A stretch of DNA of 64,000 bases from Mesorhizobium sp. AR02. GTDB taxonomy: Bacteria > Pseudomonadota > Alphaproteobacteria > Rhizobiales > Rhizobiaceae. The stretch's first letter is position 1; the number at the start of each line of letters is the position of its first letter. Of this stretch, positions 56,013 through 64,000 are shown one piece after another. Under the pieces are notes generated by a model. That model was given only the letters and a program-made list of their open reading frames with translations. It made no database searches and was not told where the DNA came from. The stretch is from contig NZ_CP080531.1 of the NCBI RefSeq assembly GCF_024746835.1, positions 7,150,001 through 7,214,000 of the forward strand. Reading direction: 5' to 3'. The position numbers and the translations under genes were made by a program.

Positions 56013-56955
56013 TGTGAAGGCCCTGGCGAATGCGATCAGGGAAGAAGTGGCGAAAGCGATCACCGGACAACGCGACACGGTCGATCTGATGCTGACGGCA
56101 TTGTTCGCCGGCGGACACATTTTGCTGGAAGGCCCGCCGGGCACGGCAAAGACCATGACCGCGCGCTGCTTCGCGCAGGCACTTGGCGTCGCCTATGGCC
56201 GCATCCAGTTCACGCCCGACCTGATGCCCGGCGATATCGTCGGCTCCAACATCTACAATTTCCAGAGCGGGCAGTTCACACTGACGCGCGGCCCGATCTT
56301 CTGCGACCTCCTGCTTGCCGACGAAATCAACCGCACGCCACCGAAGACGCAGGCCGCCCTTCTGGAAGCCATGCAGGAACACGCCGTCAGCTTCGACGGC
56401 ACCACGCATGCGCTCAGCCCGAACTTCATGGTGGTGGCGACGCAGAACCCGATCGAGCATCAGGGCGTCTATCCCCTGCCCGAAGCCCAGCTCGACCGCT
56501 TCCTGTTCAAGCACAGGGTAAGCTATCCCGATGCACAGGAGGAACGTGCCATCATCGTGCATCACGGCGGCGGCTCCGCCTCGCACGACATCAAGCAATA
56601 CGGCATCAAGGCACAGACCGACCGCAAGACGCTGGAGTCAGCACTTGCCACCGTCGGCAATGTCACGCTGGTCGACGATGTCGTCGGCTACATCGCGGCG
56701 CTTGTGCGCGGCACGCGCGAAAGCCCGGATCTGGAGGTTGGGGCCAGTCCTCGTGCCGGCGCCATGCTGGCCCGGGCCGCCCGCGCCAGGGCAGCGCTGG
56801 ACGGCCGTGCCTATGTCATCCCCGACGACGTCAAGGCGCTTGCCGTGCCGGCGCTGCGCCACCGTGTCATCCTGTCGCCGGCGGCGCAGATCGACGGGCG
56901 GTTGGTGGAGCAGATTGTCTCGGACCTTGTCGACCAGACGGCAGCGCCCCGTTGA
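55999..56955 (+). CDS. MoxR-family AAA+ ATPase
   Basis: The 318-residue protein contains Walker A EGPPGTAKTMTARCFA (about residue 46), the MoxR signature RIQFTPDLMPGDIVGSNIYN, Walker B LLLADEINRTPPKTQAALLE, sensor 1 VVATQNPIEHQGVYPLPEAQ and the AAA lid. MoxR proteins act as chaperones with VWA or DUF58 partners. GTG 55999, after AAGGAGG, is the likely start and overlaps DUF4350 by 14 bases. Confidence 0.93.
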   Translation: MNVDDVKALANAIREEVAKAITGQRDTVDLMLTALFAGGHILLEGPPGTAKTMTARCFAQALGVAYGRIQFTPDLMPGDIVGSNIYNFQSGQFTLTRGPIFCDLLLADEINRTPPKTQAALLEAMQEHAVSFDGTTHALSPNFMVVATQNPIEHQGVYPLPEAQLDRFLFKHRVSYPDAQEERAIIVHHGGGSASHDIKQYGIKAQTDRKTLESALATVGNVTLVDDVVGYIAALVRGTRESPDLEVGASPRAGAMLARAARARAALDGRAYVIPDDVKALAVPALRHRVILSPAAQIDGRLVEQIVSDLVDQTAAPR

Positions 56956-58256
56956 TCTACCCAAGCGGCAGAGCGGTCTGGGCAGCGGCGGCGGGTGCCA
57001 TCCCCGCCTTCCTGATCGCGCTTGCGCTGCCTTCCTTCTGGTATCTCGGCCTGCTGTGGATCTGCATTCTGCTCGCCTTCCTGGCGGTCGACGCGGCGGC
57101 CGGGCGCGGACGCGCCTCACTCACCGCCAGTCTTTCGGCGCCGCCGCAAGTCGGCGTCGGCGGGCGTTTCACCCTCCATGTCGCGGCCAGCCTCGGCGGG
57201 CGGGCACGTAGGCTGCAGGCCCGCGTCGGCCACGATCAGCGGCTGGCGCCGGTCGGTGGCACCGGTGGCGCTCTGCCCGCCAATGGCGGCACGCTCGACC
57301 TCGAATTCGACGCGCTGAGGCGCGGCATCGCCAGTTTCGACCGGCTGTGGTTGCGCTGGAACGGCCCGTTCGGGCTGATCTGGAACCAGGTCGTGCTGCC
57401 GATGGACCGCAAGGTGGCGGTGCTGCCTGATGTCAGCAGCGCGCGCGATGAGGCGATCACCTTGCTGCAGCGCTCAGCGCTCGCCGACGGCCACGCGCAA
57501 AGGCGGGCCGGCCAGGGCCGCGAGTTCGAGTCGCTGAAGGACTATCAGCCAGGCATGGGCCGGCGGATGATCGACTGGAAGCGCAGCGCACGCCACGGCA
57601 AGCTTTTGGCGCGTGAGTTCAGAGTCGAGGAGAACAACAACATCGTGCTGGCGATCGACAGCGGGCGGCTGATGTGCGAGCCGGTCGACGGCGTACCGAA
57701 AGTCGACCGCGCGGTAACGGCAGCACTTCTGTCGGCCTTCATTGCGCTCAAGGGCGGCGACCTCGTCAGCCTGTTCTCCTTCGACGCCAAGCCGCGCGTC
57801 TCAAGCGGCGCGGTGCGCGGCTCGCCGAGTTTCATGATGATCCAGAAGCGCGCGGCCGAGATCGACTATTCCAGCGAGGAGACCAATTTCACCCTGGCCC
57901 TGACTACATTGGCAGCCAAGCTCGACAGGCGCTCGCTGGTCATCATCTTCACCGATTTCGTCGACCCGATCAGCGCTGAACTGATGCTGCGCACCGTCGG
58001 CCGGCTGACCGAGCGGCATCTGGTGCTGTTCATGCTGATGAAGGATGTCGAACTGGAGACGCTGGCCGACATGCCGCCCACCACGCCGGAAGATGTCGCG
58101 CGCTCGGTCACCGCGGGCGGCCTGCTTCGGGAGCGGCAAGTGGTGATCGGGCGACTGCGGCTGCTTGGCGCGCATGTGATCGAGGCCGACCATCAGCGGC
58201 TCGGTCCGGCGCTGGTCGAGCGTTATATCCAGCTCAAGGAGGAGAACCTCTTATGA
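56952..58256 (+). CDS. DUF58 domain-containing protein
   Basis: The 434-residue protein has two N-terminal helices (AAAAGAIPAFLIALALPSFW, LGLLWICILLAFLAVDAAAG), a beta-rich region and the DUF58 motif GREFESLKDYQPGMGRRMID followed by a VWA-like fold with LAIDSGRLM and LVIIFTDFVDP. The start is TTG 56952 overlapping the MoxR stop (TTGA). DUF58 proteins are regular partners of MoxR ATPases. Confidence 0.9.
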   Translation: MIYPSGRAVWAAAAGAIPAFLIALALPSFWYLGLLWICILLAFLAVDAAAGRGRASLTASLSAPPQVGVGGRFTLHVAASLGGRARRLQARVGHDQRLAPVGGTGGALPANGGTLDLEFDALRRGIASFDRLWLRWNGPFGLIWNQVVLPMDRKVAVLPDVSSARDEAITLLQRSALADGHAQRRAGQGREFESLKDYQPGMGRRMIDWKRSARHGKLLAREFRVEENNNIVLAIDSGRLMCEPVDGVPKVDRAVTAALLSAFIALKGGDLVSLFSFDAKPRVSSGAVRGSPSFMMIQKRAAEIDYSSEETNFTLALTTLAAKLDRRSLVIIFTDFVDPISAELMLRTVGRLTERHLVLFMLMKDVELETLADMPPTTPEDVARSVTAGGLLRERQVVIGRLRLLGAHVIEADHQRLGPALVERYIQLKEENLL

Positions 58257-59272
58257 CGCTGCCCACCGGCACCGATGCCGTACGCCAGTCGCTGGCAAGC
58301 TTCCGCCAGGAGCGCGAGGCCGACTGGAAGGCGTTCGAGGCGCTGCTTTCGCGGGTCGAAAAACGCGCGCCGCGTACACTTTCGGAAGACGAGCTGCTGT
58401 CGCTGCCACTGCTCTACCGTTCGGCGCTGTCCTCGCTCTCGGTGGCGCGCGCGACGTCCCTCGACAGCGCCCTGATCGCCTATCTGGAGGCGCTCAGCCT
58501 GCGCGGCTATTTCTATCTCTATGGCGCACGGCGCGGCCTGAGGCAGCGCGTCGGCGATTTCTTCCTGCGCGACTGGCCGGCGGCGATCCGCGATCTGTGG
58601 CGCGAGACCTGGGTGTCGGTCGGGCTGACGGTGATCGGCGCGATTGCCGCCTATTGGCTGGTGGCCTCCGACAGCCGCTGGTACGACGCCATCATTGCGC
58701 CCAGCCTCGCCGGCGGGCGCAATCCGGACTCGTCGGCCGAGACGCTGCGCAGCGTCCTTTATGACAGCGGCGGCAGCCATTTCCTGTCCGGCTTTGCCGC
58801 CTATCTCTTCACCCACAATACACAGGTGGCGATCCTGGCCTTTGCGCTTGGCTTCGCCTTCGCGGTGCCCAGCGTGCTGATCATCCTGATGAACGGATGT
58901 ATGCTGGGTGCGCTGTTCCAGGTGTACGCGGCCAAGGGGTTGGGCTTCGAACTTGGCGGCTGGCTGTCGATCCACGGCACGACGGAATTGTTCGCCATAG
59001 CGCTGGCTGGTGCGGCAGGCATGCGGATCGGCACGCGCATAGCCTTCCCCGGCGAACTGACCCGGATGGCCGCCGCAGCCCAGGCCGGGCGGGTGGCGGC
59101 GACCGCCATGGTCGGCGTCATGGTGATGCTTCTGTTTGCCGGCCTGCTCGAAGGCATCGGCCGGCAGACGATCACCAGCGATGCGGTGCGCTACGCCATT
59201 GGCGGCGGCATGCTGGCGTTATGGATCGCCTATTTCTACCTGTTCCGGATGGTGCGGCATGGCAACGGCTAG
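58253..59272 (+). CDS. SpoIIM-like (stage II sporulation protein M) membrane protein
   Basis: The 339-residue protein begins MTLPTGTDAVRQSLASFRQE, with an extended helical front (RSALSSLSVARATSLDSALI) and six membrane helices including SGFAAYLFTHNTQVAILAFA and GGWLSIHGTTELFAIALAGA, the SpoIIM signature. In non-sporulating bacteria such proteins accompany MoxR/RDD genes. It overlaps the DUF58 stop by four bases (ATGA). Confidence 0.87.
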   Translation: MTLPTGTDAVRQSLASFRQEREADWKAFEALLSRVEKRAPRTLSEDELLSLPLLYRSALSSLSVARATSLDSALIAYLEALSLRGYFYLYGARRGLRQRVGDFFLRDWPAAIRDLWRETWVSVGLTVIGAIAAYWLVASDSRWYDAIIAPSLAGGRNPDSSAETLRSVLYDSGGSHFLSGFAAYLFTHNTQVAILAFALGFAFAVPSVLIILMNGCMLGALFQVYAAKGLGFELGGWLSIHGTTELFAIALAGAAGMRIGTRIAFPGELTRMAAAAQAGRVAATAMVGVMVMLLFAGLLEGIGRQTITSDAVRYAIGGGMLALWIAYFYLFRMVRHGNG

Positions 59273-60122
59273 GAACCCTGCCGCGCTGATAAGGCCGCTG
59301 ATCACGCCGGAAGGTGTCGACCTCAAGGTCAAGCTGGCGGACGCCGGTACGCGGGCCGCGGCCTTCCTGCTCGATGTGGTGATCATTGTCACCGCTGCGA
59401 TCGTGGTGAGCCTCGTCGTCATCTTCGGCCTCGGTGGCCTTGGCGTGAAGGAGGCGGAGCCGCTCTTCATCATCTGGATGATCTTCATCTTCCTGCTGCG
59501 CAACGTCTATTTCATCGCCTTCGAGGCAGGGCGGCGGGCCGCGACGCCCGGCAAGCGGATCGTTGGCGTTCGGGTCGCCTCGCGCAGCGGCGCGGGTCTC
59601 ACCATCGATCAGGTCATCGCGCGCAACCTGATGCGCGAGATCGAGGTTTTCCTTCCGTTGTCGATCATCGCCGGGCGCGGCGGCGCCGGCGTCGCCGACA
59701 CGCTGTCGACGATTTTCGGTCTGGTGTGGGCACTGCTGTTTTCGCTGTTTCTGTTGTTCAACCGCGACCGGCTGCGCATTGGCGACCTGCTTGCCGGAAC
59801 CTGGGTGGTAGAGACGCCGAAATTCAAGCTGGTCGAGGACCTTTCGCAGCGACAAGACCCGGTTGCCAAGCGCTTCCATTTCAGCCCGGCGCAGCTCGAC
59901 GCCTATGGCATTGCCGAGTTGCACAAGCTGGAAGAAGTGCTGCGCCGCGACGACTATTTCGCGATGAAAGCTGTTGCCGAGACCATCGGCGGCAAGATCG
60001 GCGCCAAGGTCGAGCCGATCGATTCAAGAGCCTTTTTGACCACCTATTACGGTGAGCTGAGGGCGCATCTCGAGCGCAAGCTGCTGCTCGGGAATCGCAA
60101 GGCCGATAAGTACGCGCGGTAG
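59259..60122 (+). CDS. RDD family membrane protein
   Basis: The 287-residue protein has the RDD core (AGTRAAAFLLDVVIIVTAAI, NVYFIAFEAGRRAATPGKRI, VGVRVASRSGAGLTIDQVIA) with three to four helices, and an additional soluble C-terminal domain (about residues 190-287: RFHFSPAQLDAYGIAELHKL, LTTYYGELRAHLERKLLL). It overlaps the SpoIIM gene by 14 bases and closes the operon. Confidence 0.87.
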   Translation: MATARNPAALIRPLITPEGVDLKVKLADAGTRAAAFLLDVVIIVTAAIVVSLVVIFGLGGLGVKEAEPLFIIWMIFIFLLRNVYFIAFEAGRRAATPGKRIVGVRVASRSGAGLTIDQVIARNLMREIEVFLPLSIIAGRGGAGVADTLSTIFGLVWALLFSLFLLFNRDRLRIGDLLAGTWVVETPKFKLVEDLSQRQDPVAKRFHFSPAQLDAYGIAELHKLEEVLRRDDYFAMKAVAETIGGKIGAKVEPIDSRAFLTTYYGELRAHLERKLLLGNRKADKYAR

Positions 60123-60150
60123 CGCGTGGCCAATCCGAATCTGACCGGCC

Positions 60151-60837
60151 CTACCCCAGCCACTTCTCATAGTCGGCCACCAGCAGGTGCACTGGAGCAA
60201 CATCCTCGTCGATGTTGGAGAAGCGGCCGATCGGTTCGCGAAAGACATTGTCGGTGAGATCATCGTTGACGGTCGAGACCTCGCCGATCAGCACGTCCTT
60301 GCCTTCGGCCCAGAAGGCGTGCCAGACGCCGGGCAGCAGCGTGACGCTCTGGCCGGGGTCGAGCTTCAGCAGGCCGCCCGCCGGCAGCCGGTGGATGGTT
60401 CCGTCGACCGGCACCGACACCTCGGCCTTGGGATCGATGCCACCGTCGCGATCGTGCATGAACAGTTCCAGCACCAGCTTGCCGCCGCCACGGTTGATGA
60501 TGTCCTCGGCCTTGATGTTGTGGCGGTGCATCGGCGACAGCTGATCCTTGCGCGAGATCATGATCTTCTCGGCATAGAGCATGCCCATGCCCTTCTTCAT
60601 GTCCTCGTAGCGGCCGTTGCGCACGGTGAACAGGAACAGGCCGAGCTCCTTGAATTTTTCCTGGCCGTAATCGGTGATGTCCCAGCCGAGCCGCGAGGTG
60701 AAGATCGCCGAAGAATCGACCTGGCGCGCCTTCATCTCCTCGGGCGACCAGTAGGCGAAGGGCGGCATGATGTAGCCGAACGAGCGGATGAAAGCGTCGG
60801 CTTCGCGGATGATGTCGTTGATGGCGGAGCGTTTCAT
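60151..60837 (-). CDS. D-lyxose/D-mannose isomerase family protein
   Basis: The 228-residue cupin protein has the phrase FIRSFGYIMPPFAYWSPEEM, the metal-binding MHRHNIKAEDIINRGGGKLV (His and Glu ligands) and the C-terminal LLPGVWHAFWAEGKDVLIGE with a third His. This is the D-lyxose isomerase fold, which interconverts ketoses and aldoses such as D-xylulose and D-lyxose. It is divergent from a D-threonine-aldolase-like gene, and the pair may belong to one catabolic unit; no regulator is next to them. Confidence 0.88.
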   Translation of the reverse strand: MKRSAINDIIREADAFIRSFGYIMPPFAYWSPEEMKARQVDSSAIFTSRLGWDITDYGQEKFKELGLFLFTVRNGRYEDMKKGMGMLYAEKIMISRKDQLSPMHRHNIKAEDIINRGGGKLVLELFMHDRDGGIDPKAEVSVPVDGTIHRLPAGGLLKLDPGQSVTLLPGVWHAFWAEGKDVLIGEVSTVNDDLTDNVFREPIGRFSNIDEDVAPVHLLVADYEKWLG

Positions 60838-61024
60838 GATCGTGACCCTTCGTGTCGATTTTTTCGACAAATCGCATAGCCGAATGCCGCTGCGGTGTCG
60901 ATCCATCTTGCCGCCAGCCCCGCCCTTCGCCTCGGGCGGATGGCCCACTGATCCGCGCCGCTGGCCGCGTGACATCGCCGGGTTTCAGGCTCATAAACCC
61001 TGCAAATTCTCGCAGGGATAGAAG

Positions 61025-62083
61025 ATGCCGACGATCCACGACCTCGATACGCCGTCGATCCTGATCGACGCCGCGCGCGCCGAAGCCAACATCGCCCGCG
61101 CACAGGCCCATGCCGACAGAAACGGGCTGAAGCTCAGGCCGCACATCAAGACGCACAAGCTGCCCTATTGGGCCAAGAAGCAGGTGGCGGCGGGTGCCGT
61201 CGGCATCACTTGCCAGAAGATCGGCGAGGCCGAGGTGATGGCCGATGCCGGGTTGTCCGACATCTTTCTCCCCTACAACATCCTTGGGCACGCCAAGCTG
61301 GAACGGCTGAAGGCGCTGCACGGTCGCGTAACCCTGTCGGTGACGGCGGACAGCACGGATACGCTGGAAGGACTCGCGGCGGTTTTCACCGATACCGGCC
61401 ACCCACTGCCGGTGCTGGTCGAATGCGATACCGGCATGGGCCGCTGCGGCGTGCAGACGGCCGATGAAGCTCTTGCGCTGGCAAGGCTGATCGACAAGGC
61501 CAGCGGTCTCGCCTTCGGCGGGCTGATGACCTATCCGGCCGCCGGCCGCGCGGCCGAGGCCGAGGCCTGGCTCGCCGAGGCCAAGCAGGCGCTGACCGCT
61601 TCGGGTCTCGCCTGCGACCGCATTTCCAGCGGCGGCACACCTGACATGTGGCGTTCCGCCGATGCCTCCGTCGTCACCGAATATCGCCCCGGCACCTACA
61701 TCTATCTCGACCGCTATCAGGTCGCCAAAGGCGTCGGCACCTTGGACGATTGCGCGCTGACGGTGCTGTCGACGGTGGTCAGCCACCCGACGCCAACACG
61801 CGCCATTTTGGACAGCGGCAGCAAGGCGCTTTCCAGTGATACACTCGGACTAAAGGATTTTGGCGAGCTGCTCGGCGCTCCCGACGCGAGGGTCACCGGG
61901 CTCAGCGAGGAACATGGCACCGTCACGCTTTCCGGTGACACGAAGCTGCGCATTGGTGAGCGCGTGCGCGTGGTGCCCGACCATTGCTGCGTCGTCACCA
62001 ATTTGTTCAATGAGGTCAACCTGATCGACGGCGAGAAGGTGCTGGAGACACTGCCGGTGGCGGCGCGGGGCCTGATGGCCTGA
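61025..62083 (+). CDS. D-threonine aldolase/D-TA family PLP-dependent enzyme
   Basis: The 352-residue protein begins DLDTPSILIDAARAEANIAR and has the PLP lysine in LRPHIKTHKLPYWAKKQVAA (KTHK), followed by GITCQKIGEAEVMADAGLSD and LVECDTGMGRCGVQTADEAL. The C-terminal D-serine-dehydratase-like domain contains the metal ligands in VPDHCCVVTNLFNEV (His and Cys). The family cleaves D-3-hydroxy amino acids to glycine and aldehyde. Substrate not proven. Confidence 0.9.
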   Translation: MPTIHDLDTPSILIDAARAEANIARAQAHADRNGLKLRPHIKTHKLPYWAKKQVAAGAVGITCQKIGEAEVMADAGLSDIFLPYNILGHAKLERLKALHGRVTLSVTADSTDTLEGLAAVFTDTGHPLPVLVECDTGMGRCGVQTADEALALARLIDKASGLAFGGLMTYPAAGRAAEAEAWLAEAKQALTASGLACDRISSGGTPDMWRSADASVVTEYRPGTYIYLDRYQVAKGVGTLDDCALTVLSTVVSHPTPTRAILDSGSKALSSDTLGLKDFGELLGAPDARVTGLSEEHGTVTLSGDTKLRIGERVRVVPDHCCVVTNLFNEVNLIDGEKVLETLPVAARGLMA

Positions 62084-62108
62084 CCGCTTCCGGCGGGCAA
62101 CAGGTGAA

Positions 62109-62873
62109 TCAGGCCGGTTGCCGCTCGGCCTGGCGCGCCGCCACCCGCCGCATGGCGATGACCCGGCGACGGCGGATTTCGGTGCGCATCGCCATCAGGT
62201 GCAGCGCGAAGAACAGCACCGTAAAGCCGACAGCCATGACCAGCAGCGGCCAAAGCAGGCTGGGATCGATGGTCGGGCCGCCGAGGCGGAACACCGAGGC
62301 CGGCTGGTGCAGCGTGTTCCACCAGTCGACCGAGAATTTGATGATCGGGATGTTGATGAACCCGACCAGCGTGATGATGGCGGCGGCCCACGCAGCGCGG
62401 CTGGCATCATCGAGCGCACGGGTCAGCGCGATGATGCCGAGATACATCAGGAACAGCACGAAGACAGAGGTCAGGCGCGCGTCCCACACCCACCACGTGC
62501 CCCACATCGGCTTGCCCCAGATCGAACCGGTGATCAGCGCCAGTGCGGTGAAGACGGCACCGATGGGGGCTGCCGATTTCAGCGCGACATCAGCCAGCGG
62601 ATGCCGCCAGACCAGCGTGCCAAGTGCGGAGACCGCCATCAGCGTGTAGCACATCATGGCGAGCCAGGCGAAAGGCACGTGGATGTACATGATGCGGACG
62701 GTGATGCCTTGCTGGAAATCCTCAGGCGCGGCGAAGCTCATATAGAGGCCGACGGCAAGGACGAGTGCGGCGATCGCCGCCAGCCACGGCACGACCTTGT
62801 CGGCCAGCGCGACGAAACGCGTCGGGTTGGCAAGATCCATCCAGCCGGTCAGGCGTGAAGTCGTGTCGCTCAT
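62109..62873 (-). CDS. ccmC: Heme exporter membrane protein CcmC
   Basis: CcmC presents heme to CcmE in cytochrome c maturation. The 254-residue protein has six membrane helices and the tryptophan-rich heme-handling loop GKPMWGTWWVWDARLTSVFV, flanked by conserved histidines in RIMYIHVPFAWLAMMCYTLM and DWWNTLHQPASVFRLGG. Length and order fit the family. ccmA, ccmB and ccmD are not seen next to it; the ndvA gene lies 220 bases upstream on the same strand beyond a repeat element, so ccmABD may lie elsewhere or the ccm locus is split. Confidence 0.95.
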   Translation of the reverse strand: MSDTTSRLTGWMDLANPTRFVALADKVVPWLAAIAALVLAVGLYMSFAAPEDFQQGITVRIMYIHVPFAWLAMMCYTLMAVSALGTLVWRHPLADVALKSAAPIGAVFTALALITGSIWGKPMWGTWWVWDARLTSVFVLFLMYLGIIALTRALDDASRAAWAAAIITLVGFINIPIIKFSVDWWNTLHQPASVFRLGGPTIDPSLLWPLLVMAVGFTVLFFALHLMAMRTEIRRRRVIAMRRVAARQAERQPA

Positions 62874-62942
62874 GCGACTTTACATAGACCGCCGGCGCGA
62901 TCGGGGCAATCGAGCGGTGGTGTCGCAGGTCGACACTGTCCG

Positions 62943-63087
62943 CCCTTCTCCCCCTGTGGGAGAAGGTGGATCGGCGCGCAGCGCCGAGACGGATGAGGGG
63001 TGTTCCAGCGGAGTGAGGCGTTGGCGTTCCCTGGAACACCCCTCATCCGTCGCCTTCGGCGACACCTTCTCCCACAAGGGGAGAAGG
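62943..63087. repeat. Intergenic inverted-repeat element (CTTCTCCC family, intact copy)
   Basis: The left arm starts CCCTTCTCCCCCTGTGGGAG and carries GACGGATGAGGGGTGTTCCA; the right arm carries TGGAACACCCCTCATCCGTC and ends ACACCTTCTCCCACAAGGGG plus AGAAGG. Almost the whole element can fold as one long stem. It is the best-preserved copy and the type against which the IS481-split copy at 41.6 kb was recognised. Confidence 0.8.
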
Positions 63088-63096
63088 AAAAAGTCG

Positions 63097-64000
63097 TTAC
63101 GCGGCCTCGCCCTGGACGGAGCGGCTGAGGCGGCGAACCTCCTCGTCGTTGAGCAAGCCGCCGGCGCGCAGCAGGCTGGCGAAGCGGCCGTTGCGCAGCG
63201 AAAGTTCGGCAAAGCCACCCATTTCGACCACCCTGCCCTTGTCCATGAACACGACCAGATCGGCGTCGCGAACGGTGGTCAGGCGGTGGGCGATGATGAA
63301 GGTGGTGCGGTCGCGCCGCAGCTCGTCGATCGCTTCCTTGACGCGGTCCTCGGTCTCGACATCGAGCGCGCTGGTCGCCTCGTCGAGCACCAGGATCGGA
63401 GCGTCCTTGAGCACGGCACGGGCGATGGCGATGCGCTGGCGCTCGCCACCCGACAGCTGGCCGCCACGTTCGCCGACCACCGTGTCGTAGCCATTGCTCT
63501 TGGCCAGGATGAAGTCCTGCGCGGCCGCCGCCGTGGCAGCGGCATGGACCTCGTCATTGCTGGCTTCGGCACGACCGACACGGATGTTGTCCTCGATCGA
63601 GCGGTTGAGAAGCCCGGCATCCTGGAACACGGTGGCGATCGAATGGCGCAGCGACTTGCGGGTCACGGTGCGAGTATCGATGCCGTCGATCAGGATGCGG
63701 CCGCTGGACGGCGAGAAGACGCGTTGCAGCAGATTGATGAGCGTGGTCTTGCCGGCGCCCGTCGGTCCGACGATGGCAACGGTCTGGCCGGCCTGGACCT
63801 CGAAGGACACGTCGCTGACGCCCTGCCCCGAATTGGCGAATTCGAAGCCGACATCCTCGAAACGGACATGGCCGGTGACGTTGGTGAGGTCGCGCAGGCC
63901 ATCCGGCTCGGCGGTATCGGCAGCCGAGTCCTCGAGCTTGTAGAACTCCTCGAGCTTGGCGCGGGCCTCCGAAATCTGGTTGGCGAAAGCCGACAGCTGG
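63097..64000 (-). CDS. ndvA: Cyclic beta-1,2-glucan ABC exporter (ATP-binding part; 5' end outside window)
   Basis: About 300 C-terminal residues are visible. They show the NdvA-type linker QISEARAKLEEFYKLEDS, Walker A AIVGPTGAGKTTLINLLQRV, the Q-loop region TVFQDAGLLNRSIEDNI, the signature LSGGERQRIAIARAVL, Walker B ILVLDEATSALDVETED and the switch IAHRLTTVRDADLVVFMDKG. The combination is characteristic of NdvA, an inner-membrane ABC transporter that secretes cyclic glucan to the periplasm, needed for nodule invasion and osmoadaptation in rhizobia. The membrane domain lies to the right of the window. Confidence 0.85.
   Translation of the reverse strand, partial: QLSAFANQISEARAKLEEFYKLEDSAADTAEPDGLRDLTNVTGHVRFEDVGFEFANSGQGVSDVSFEVQAGQTVAIVGPTGAGKTTLINLLQRVFSPSSGRILIDGIDTRTVTRKSLRHSIATVFQDAGLLNRSIEDNIRVGRAEASNDEVHAAATAAAAQDFILAKSNGYDTVVGERGGQLSGGERQRIAIARAVLKDAPILVLDEATSALDVETEDRVKEAIDELRRDRTTFIIAHRLTTVRDADLVVFMDKGRVVEMGGFAELSLRNGRFASLLRAGGLLNDEEVRRLSRSVQGEAA

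Noticed and set aside
60260..61786. 508-codon minus-strand frame across the isomerase and aldolase-like genes
   Set aside because: It overlaps two well-supported genes in other frames and has no domain of its own.

Overview
The window looks like chromosomal DNA of an alphaproteobacterium of the order Hyphomicrobiales, most likely Mesorhizobium or a close relative. Reasons: high G+C with strong third-position bias, an NdvA-type cyclic beta-1,2-glucan exporter, a magnesium-type HemB, a Bpt-type leucyltransferase, a DUF982 protein, a GT90 glycosyltransferase, and many copies of the CTTCTCCCC...GGGGAGAAG inverted-repeat family typical of Mesorhizobium intergenic regions. The genus is inferred from gene content and style; no alignment was run.

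Layout. 0-9 kb: DUF2066 protein, hemB, a VOC protein, a DHFR-like reductase behind a 12-bp palindrome, ppk2, an aldo/keto reductase, a GT90 glycosyltransferase and small genes. 8-12 kb: two regulator units. One is a GntR regulator divergent from an MFS pump. The other is a LacI regulator with three identical 14-bp operator-like sites flanking twin 47-49 residue genes. 12-17 kb: OpgC-like acyltransferase, an alpha/beta hydrolase, a small accessory patch with a transposase remnant, a Pit/DUF47 phosphate-transport pair and a 5'-truncated solute-binding protein. 17-28 kb: housekeeping genes sthA, bpt, parC and aspS with transporters between them. 28-34 kb: DeoR and LysR regulators, each divergent from an exporter, and one further MFS gene. 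34-45 kb: rnd, guaB, a VapBC-like toxin-antitoxin pair, a DHA2 efflux pump, an intact IS481-family element inserted in an intergenic repeat, rlmE, ppx and a YbhN-like membrane protein.

At 45.76 kb lies tRNA-Gln(CTG), followed by about 5 kb of accessory DNA that is visibly more A+T-rich in part. It holds a HEPN/AbiU2-like protein, a two-helix membrane protein with a pentapeptide-like tail, a DUF4145 protein, a degenerate tRNA-like sequence with its own terminator, two overlapping small genes, a protein made of two copies of an unknown domain, and an anchored envelope protein. No integrase or matching attachment repeat was found. This is the part of the window most likely to hold something undescribed, possibly a defence cassette.

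50.7-64 kb: a TPR protein, two tandem paralogous membrane proteins divergent from a tightly overlapped six-gene MoxR operon (DUF4129, DUF4350, MoxR ATPase, DUF58, SpoIIM-like, RDD), a D-lyxose-isomerase-like gene divergent from a D-threonine-aldolase-like gene, ccmC, and the 3' part of ndvA cut by the window edge. OpgC and NdvA both point to periplasmic glucan biology; PPK2 and Ppx both act on polyphosphate.
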